The notes under the pieces are model-generated. The model was given only the letters and a program-made list of their open reading frames with translations, was not told the origin of the DNA and did no database searches. The position numbers and the translations under genes were made by a program. Below, piece after piece: positions 60,507 through 64,000 of a stretch of 64,000 bases of DNA; position 1 is the stretch's first letter; each line of letters opens with the position of its first letter. The stretch lies in contig JAMPHU010000002.1 of the NCBI GenBank assembly GCA_023663225.1, positions 62,001-126,000 of the forward strand, given 5' to 3'. The stretch is from Candidatus Gastranaerophilales bacterium. GTDB lineage: Bacteria; Bacillota; Clostridia; Lachnospirales; Lachnospiraceae.

Positions 60507-62087
60507 ATGTCGTATACGGCGCTTTACCGGAAATTCCGTCCTGACACGTTTCAAGATGTGAAAGGGCAGGATCATATTGTCACAACATTAAAAAATCAAC
60601 TCAAGGCGAATCGGATCGGCCATGCCTATCTGTTCACAGGGACGCGCGGGACAGGTAAGACCACTGTGGCGAAGATTCTGGCCAAGACGGTCAACTGTGA
60701 GAATCCTGCGGATGGCAGTCCGTGCAGGGAGTGCCGCAGTTGTAAAGCGATCGCGGCGGGCGCCAGCATGGACGTGGTTGAGATCGATGCGGCGTCCAAC
60801 AATGGTGTGGACAATATACGCGAGATCGTGGACGAGGTTTCCTATTCCCCGGCGGAGGGAAAATATAAGGTTTATATTATTGACGAGGTTCATATGCTTT
60901 CTATAGGGGCTTTCAACGCGCTGCTTAAGACGTTGGAGGAACCGCCTTCCTATGTGATCTTCATCCTTGCCACGACAGAGGTGCACAAGCTTCCTGTGAC
61001 GATCTTGTCCAGATGCCAGCGCTATGACTTTAAGCGTATTTCTATCGACACCATTGCGGACAGGCTGCGGGAACTGATGGAGACGGAACAGGTGCAGGTG
61101 GAGGACAAGGCGCTCCGTTATATTGCCAAGACGGCGGACGGTTCGCTCCGTGATGCCTTGAGTCTGCTGGATCAGTGCATTGCCTTCAATCTCGGAGAAG
61201 GTTTGACATACGACAAGACGCTGGAAGTGCTTGGCGCAGTAGACACGGAAGTATTCAGCCGCCTGTTTCGCAATGTGTTGGAACGTGATGTGCTGAAATG
61301 TATCGAACTTCTGGAGGAAATCGTGATGCAAGGGCGGGAGCTTGCGCAGTTTGTCACAGATTTTACCTGGTATCTGCGCAACCTGATGTTGGTGCAATCC
61401 TCGGATAATTTGGAGGATGTCATAGACATGTCAACGGACAATCTGGCGCGTCTCAAGGAGGAGGCGGGCATGGCCCAGATGGATCAGATTATCCGTTATA
61501 TTCGCATTTTCTCGGATCTGTCCGGCCAGATCCGCTATGCCTCGCAGAAGAGGATCTTGGTAGAGATCGCCCTGATAAAGTTGTGCAAACCTGACATGGA
61601 GATCAGTCAGGATGCGCTGTTAGACCGTATCCGTCAGGTGGAGGACAAGGTGGAAAATGGCGTTGTCGTCGCGGCGGAGGCAGGGAGAGAGGTGTTCTCG
61701 GGAAGTGCGGACGGAGCGGGAAGCGCTTTTGTGAAGCAGCCCAAGAAAGAACTGCCCAAGGCGGTTCCGGAGGATGTGAAGGAGATTGTGCAGAAGTGGG
61801 CGTCCATCGTGGGAAATGCGGAGAATCCCATGAAGACGCACTTAAAATCGGCCAAACTGAGCCTGGGCGGAGACAATCGGTTACTGTTGGTGCTCGAAGA
61901 TGGCCTGGCATCGGATTATTTTAGTGCGCATCCTGAGAACAAAGAGCAGTTGGAGCTTCTTTTGTCTGATGTATGTGGGAAAGAGATAGAAGTGAATATC
62001 CAGGTGGTTCGCAATGACAGGGAATTTGAAGAGAATTATGTGGATCTCTCACAAGTGATTCACATGGAGATTTTGGAGGAAGATTAG
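60507..62087 (+). CDS. dnaX: DNA polymerase III subunits gamma/tau
   Basis: Clamp-loader ATPase of 526 residues. Motifs: YRKFRPDTFQDVKGQDHI, Walker A GTRGTGKTTVAKILAK near residue 48, the zinc knuckle NCENPADGSPCRECRSC, IDEVHMLSIGAFNALLKTLE (Walker B), and the sensor TILSRCQRYDFKR. The C-terminal ~150 residues form a tau-like extension. I see no A-AAA-AAG slippery site, so production of gamma by frameshifting is not evident. It is followed after 2 bp by ybaB and then recR, the standard Firmicute order. Confidence 0.97.
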   Translation: MSYTALYRKFRPDTFQDVKGQDHIVTTLKNQLKANRIGHAYLFTGTRGTGKTTVAKILAKTVNCENPADGSPCRECRSCKAIAAGASMDVVEIDAASNNGVDNIREIVDEVSYSPAEGKYKVYIIDEVHMLSIGAFNALLKTLEEPPSYVIFILATTEVHKLPVTILSRCQRYDFKRISIDTIADRLRELMETEQVQVEDKALRYIAKTADGSLRDALSLLDQCIAFNLGEGLTYDKTLEVLGAVDTEVFSRLFRNVLERDVLKCIELLEEIVMQGRELAQFVTDFTWYLRNLMLVQSSDNLEDVIDMSTDNLARLKEEAGMAQMDQIIRYIRIFSDLSGQIRYASQKRILVEIALIKLCKPDMEISQDALLDRIRQVEDKVENGVVVAAEAGREVFSGSADGAGSAFVKQPKKELPKAVPEDVKEIVQKWASIVGNAENPMKTHLKSAKLSLGGDNRLLLVLEDGLASDYFSAHPENKEQLELLLSDVCGKEIEVNIQVVRNDREFEENYVDLSQVIHMEILEED

Positions 62088-62089
62088 TT

Positions 62090-62437
62090 ATGGCAAAACG
62101 AGGAGGCTTTCCGGGAGGCGCGATGCCCGGGAATATGAATAATCTGATGAAGCAGGCGCAGCGCATGCAGCGTCAGATGGAGGAAGGCCAGAAGGAGCTT
62201 GAGTCAAGAGAGTTTACGGCCAGCGCCGGAGGCGGTGCGGTGGAAGTCACTGTGAATGGTAAAAAGGAGTTGGTAGGGATCAAGCTTGCAGAGGAGATCG
62301 TAGATCCTGAGGATATTGAAACTTTGCAGGACTCTATTGTGGCGGCAGTCAATGAGGCGGTCAAGAAGGCGGATGAAGCAAGCGCAGAGCTGATGGGCAA
62401 GATGACTGGCGGTTTTGGAGGAGGACTTCCCTTCTGA
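62090..62437 (+). CDS. ybaB: YbaB/EbfC nucleoid-associated protein
   Basis: DNA-binding protein of 115 residues: a Gly/Met-rich start (RGGFPGGAMPGNMNNLMKQA), the helical segment QRMQRQMEEGQKELE, and the beta-core GGGAVEVTVNGKKELVGIKL. It is always found between dnaX and recR in this lineage and coats DNA as a dimer. GGAGGAAG lies inside the end of dnaX, and the stop overlaps the recR start by one base (TGATG). Confidence 0.95.
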   Translation: MAKRGGFPGGAMPGNMNNLMKQAQRMQRQMEEGQKELESREFTASAGGGAVEVTVNGKKELVGIKLAEEIVDPEDIETLQDSIVAAVNEAVKKADEASAELMGKMTGGFGGGLPF

Positions 62438-63033
62438 TGGAATTGTACAGCGGGCACATCAACAAGTTAATAGAGGAGCTTGCAGCTTTGCCAGGAATCG
62501 GCAATAAGTCTGCGCAGCGATTGGCTTTTCACTTGATCAACATGCCGCAGGAGAAAGTGGATCGTCTGGCAAAGGTCATTGTGGATGCCAAGGCCAATGT
62601 GCGTCACTGTAAGGAGTGTTACACTTTGACAGATAAAGAGATTTGTCCGGTGTGTGCCAATGAGAAGCGCAACCATAAGATGATCATGGTGGTGGAGAAT
62701 ACCAGAGATTTAGCGGCTTATGAGAAGACGGGCAAGTATGAGGGCGTTTATCATGTGTTGCATGGAGCGATATCGCCCATGTTGGGGATCGGGCCGAGCG
62801 ATATCAAGCTGAAGGAGTTGATGGAGCGGCTGCAGGGTGACGTGGAGGAAGTCATTATCGCTACCAATTCTAGCCTGGAAGGAGAGACTACCGCCATGTA
62901 CATTAGCAAACTGATCAAACCCATTCAGATCAAAGTCACCAGGATTGCCAGCGGCGTACCGGTGGGCGGAGATCTGGAGTATATTGATGAGGTGACGCTT
63001 TTGCGGGCGCTTGAGGGCAGAGTGGAAATATAA
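62437..63033 (+). CDS. recR: Recombination mediator RecR
   Basis: Protein of 198 residues that acts with RecO/RecF in loading RecA. It shows the helix-hairpin-helix LPGIGNKSAQRLAFHL (residues ~18-33), a four-cysteine zinc finger (CKECYTLTDKEICPVC, residues ~57-72), and a Toprim domain (VVENTRDLAAYEKTGKYEGV, then IATNSSLEGETTAMYI). Length and order are standard. It overlaps ybaB by one base. Confidence 0.97.
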   Translation: MELYSGHINKLIEELAALPGIGNKSAQRLAFHLINMPQEKVDRLAKVIVDAKANVRHCKECYTLTDKEICPVCANEKRNHKMIMVVENTRDLAAYEKTGKYEGVYHVLHGAISPMLGIGPSDIKLKELMERLQGDVEEVIIATNSSLEGETTAMYISKLIKPIQIKVTRIASGVPVGGDLEYIDEVTLLRALEGRVEI

Positions 63034-63052
63034 TAAACTAGGAGGAATTACT

Positions 63053-64000
63053 ATGGCAGTTGAGAAGAGTCTGTTTGGAAAAAGTCCCAAAGGAGAGGAG
63101 ATCAGCCTGTACACCTTGACCAACAGCAAAGGGATGAAGGTGTCTCTGACAGATCTGGGAGCAATTTTGGTCAGGCTTCTGGCGCCGGATGCGGCGGGAC
63201 AGGTGGAAGATGTGGTGCTCGGTTTTGACCAGCCGGAGCCTTATTATCATAACCCCAGCTTTTTCGGCGCGGTGATTGGGCCTTGTGCCAACAGGATCGG
63301 CGGTGCAAAATTTACGTTGGACGGCAAGGAATATCAGTTGGATGTGAATGATAATGAAAATAATCTGCACAGCCATAAAGAGCAGGGTTATCACAAGCGC
63401 ATCTGGGATGCGGAAATAGGTGACAATAGTGTCACATTTTCGTTGGAGGATCCCGGGACGATGGGGTTCCCCGGAAACAAGAAATTTCAGATTACTTACT
63501 CTTTGAGCGAGGAGAATGAATTGAAGCTTCAGTATCATGCGTCCAGTGACCAAAAGACGATTCTGAACCCGACGAATCACACGTATTTCAATTTGGACGG
63601 AGCAAAGAGCGGGACGATCGCGGATCATGAGCTTTATCTGGCTGCGTCCATGTATACGCCTGCGGACGCGGGATCGATCCCCACAGGGGAGATTGCGCCG
63701 GTGGCGGGGACTCCTATGGATTTTACTTCCATGAAGCGGATTGGACAGGAGATAGACGCCGACTTTGAACAGTTAAAACTGGCGGGCGGCTATGATCACA
63801 ACTGGGTGATAGACGGATGGAACGGGGAACTGCGGCATATCGCCACTTTGAAAGGGCCAAAGAGCGGCAGAGTGCTGAAAGCTTACACAACTTTGCCTGG
63901 GGTGCAGTTCTATGCGGGCAATTTTATTACCACTGAGACGGGAAAAGAAAATGTGACATATGAGAAGCGGTTTGGTCTGTGCCTGGAGACACAATATTAT
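63053..64000 (+). CDS. galM: Aldose 1-epimerase (mutarotase), cut by window end
   Basis: The frame is open from ATG 63053 to the last base (316 codons), with no stop in the window. GAILVRLLAPDAAGQVEDVV, GPCANRIGGAKFTLDGKEYQ, NNLHSHKEQGYHKRIW (first catalytic His region), LNPTNHTYFNLDG (second His), GGYDHNWV and CLETQYY (catalytic Glu) identify GalM, which interconverts alpha and beta anomers of hexoses. Only about 20-30 residues should be missing. AGGAGG lies 8 bases before the start, 19 bp after recR. Confidence 0.95.
   Translation, partial: MAVEKSLFGKSPKGEEISLYTLTNSKGMKVSLTDLGAILVRLLAPDAAGQVEDVVLGFDQPEPYYHNPSFFGAVIGPCANRIGGAKFTLDGKEYQLDVNDNENNLHSHKEQGYHKRIWDAEIGDNSVTFSLEDPGTMGFPGNKKFQITYSLSEENELKLQYHASSDQKTILNPTNHTYFNLDGAKSGTIADHELYLAASMYTPADAGSIPTGEIAPVAGTPMDFTSMKRIGQEIDADFEQLKLAGGYDHNWVIDGWNGELRHIATLKGPKSGRVLKAYTTLPGVQFYAGNFITTETGKENVTYEKRFGLCLETQYY

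Noticed and set aside
59433-60575. 380-codon minus-strand frame opposite the second phosphofructokinase
   Set aside because: Antisense shadow of a conserved gene; no ribosome site.
60507-62087. Programmed frameshift in dnaX producing gamma
   Set aside because: No slippery A-AAA-AAG heptamer is visible in the region where it would be expected.

Overview
The window reads as a chromosomal segment of a Gram-positive Clostridia, most likely a Lachnospiraceae relative. The grounds are the gene content and order (dnaE-pfkA-rRNA methylase-proC, pth-mfd, dnaX-ybaB-recR), strong AGGAGG ribosome sites, a pfkA variant and an SH3-SleB hydrolase of the kind seen in that family, and no outer-membrane genes. 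The genus cannot be fixed from the sequence alone.

Region 1 (1-27917) is a large surface-glycan locus. It holds three family 2 transferases of the DPM1/GtrB type, which charge polyprenyl phosphate with a sugar, and five polytopic proteins that look like GT-C transferases, three of them paralogues. It also holds an O-antigen ligase/polymerase-like protein, an MBOAT plus SGNH acylation pair, a second SGNH protein, a DegT aminotransferase, a PseB-like dehydratase and a GNAT acetyltransferase. Nucleotide-sugar supply is encoded by gmd-fcl (GDP-fucose), manC-manA (GDP-mannose) and rfbA/rfbC (part of dTDP-rhamnose; rfbB and rfbD are absent). Scattered among these are one AraC regulator, three small XRE regulators and one tandem-HTH XRE regulator.

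Region 2 (27914-44470) is conserved housekeeping: a DHH phosphoesterase, dnaE, pfkA, a SpoU methylase, proC, a secreted SleB hydrolase, NfeD plus SPFH, pth and mfd. After these come a 33-aa ORF behind a ribosome-site-masking hairpin, a NYN-LOTUS protein with a small partner, and a free-standing 26-codon microgene.

Region 3 (44671-59134) is an accessory island ending at tRNA-Ser(CGA). Two ~90% identical Rpn-type nuclease units in inverted orientation (44671-45755 and 56428-57528) enclose three things: decayed glycosyltransferase and tyrosine-recombinase remnants, a three-gene operon on the minus strand, and a visibly AT-rich, decayed 3,6-dideoxyhexose cluster. The operon is AAA ATPase, HNH nuclease and TPR protein. 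Its first two genes look like PtuA/PtuB of the Septu anti-phage system, and the third (an alpha/beta N-terminus plus TPR array) is the part I cannot place. A second tandem-HTH regulator, paralogous to the one in Region 1, follows.

Region 4 (59137-64000) is housekeeping again: tRNA-Ser, a second phosphofructokinase, dnaX, ybaB, recR and a galM cut by the window end.

The best candidates for something undescribed are the Septu-like trio with its TPR partner, the GT-C paralogue family, the two micro-ORFs at 43.0 and 44.5 kb, and the paired tandem-HTH regulators with related operators. No database search was possible, so all family names are from recognisable motifs and memory.
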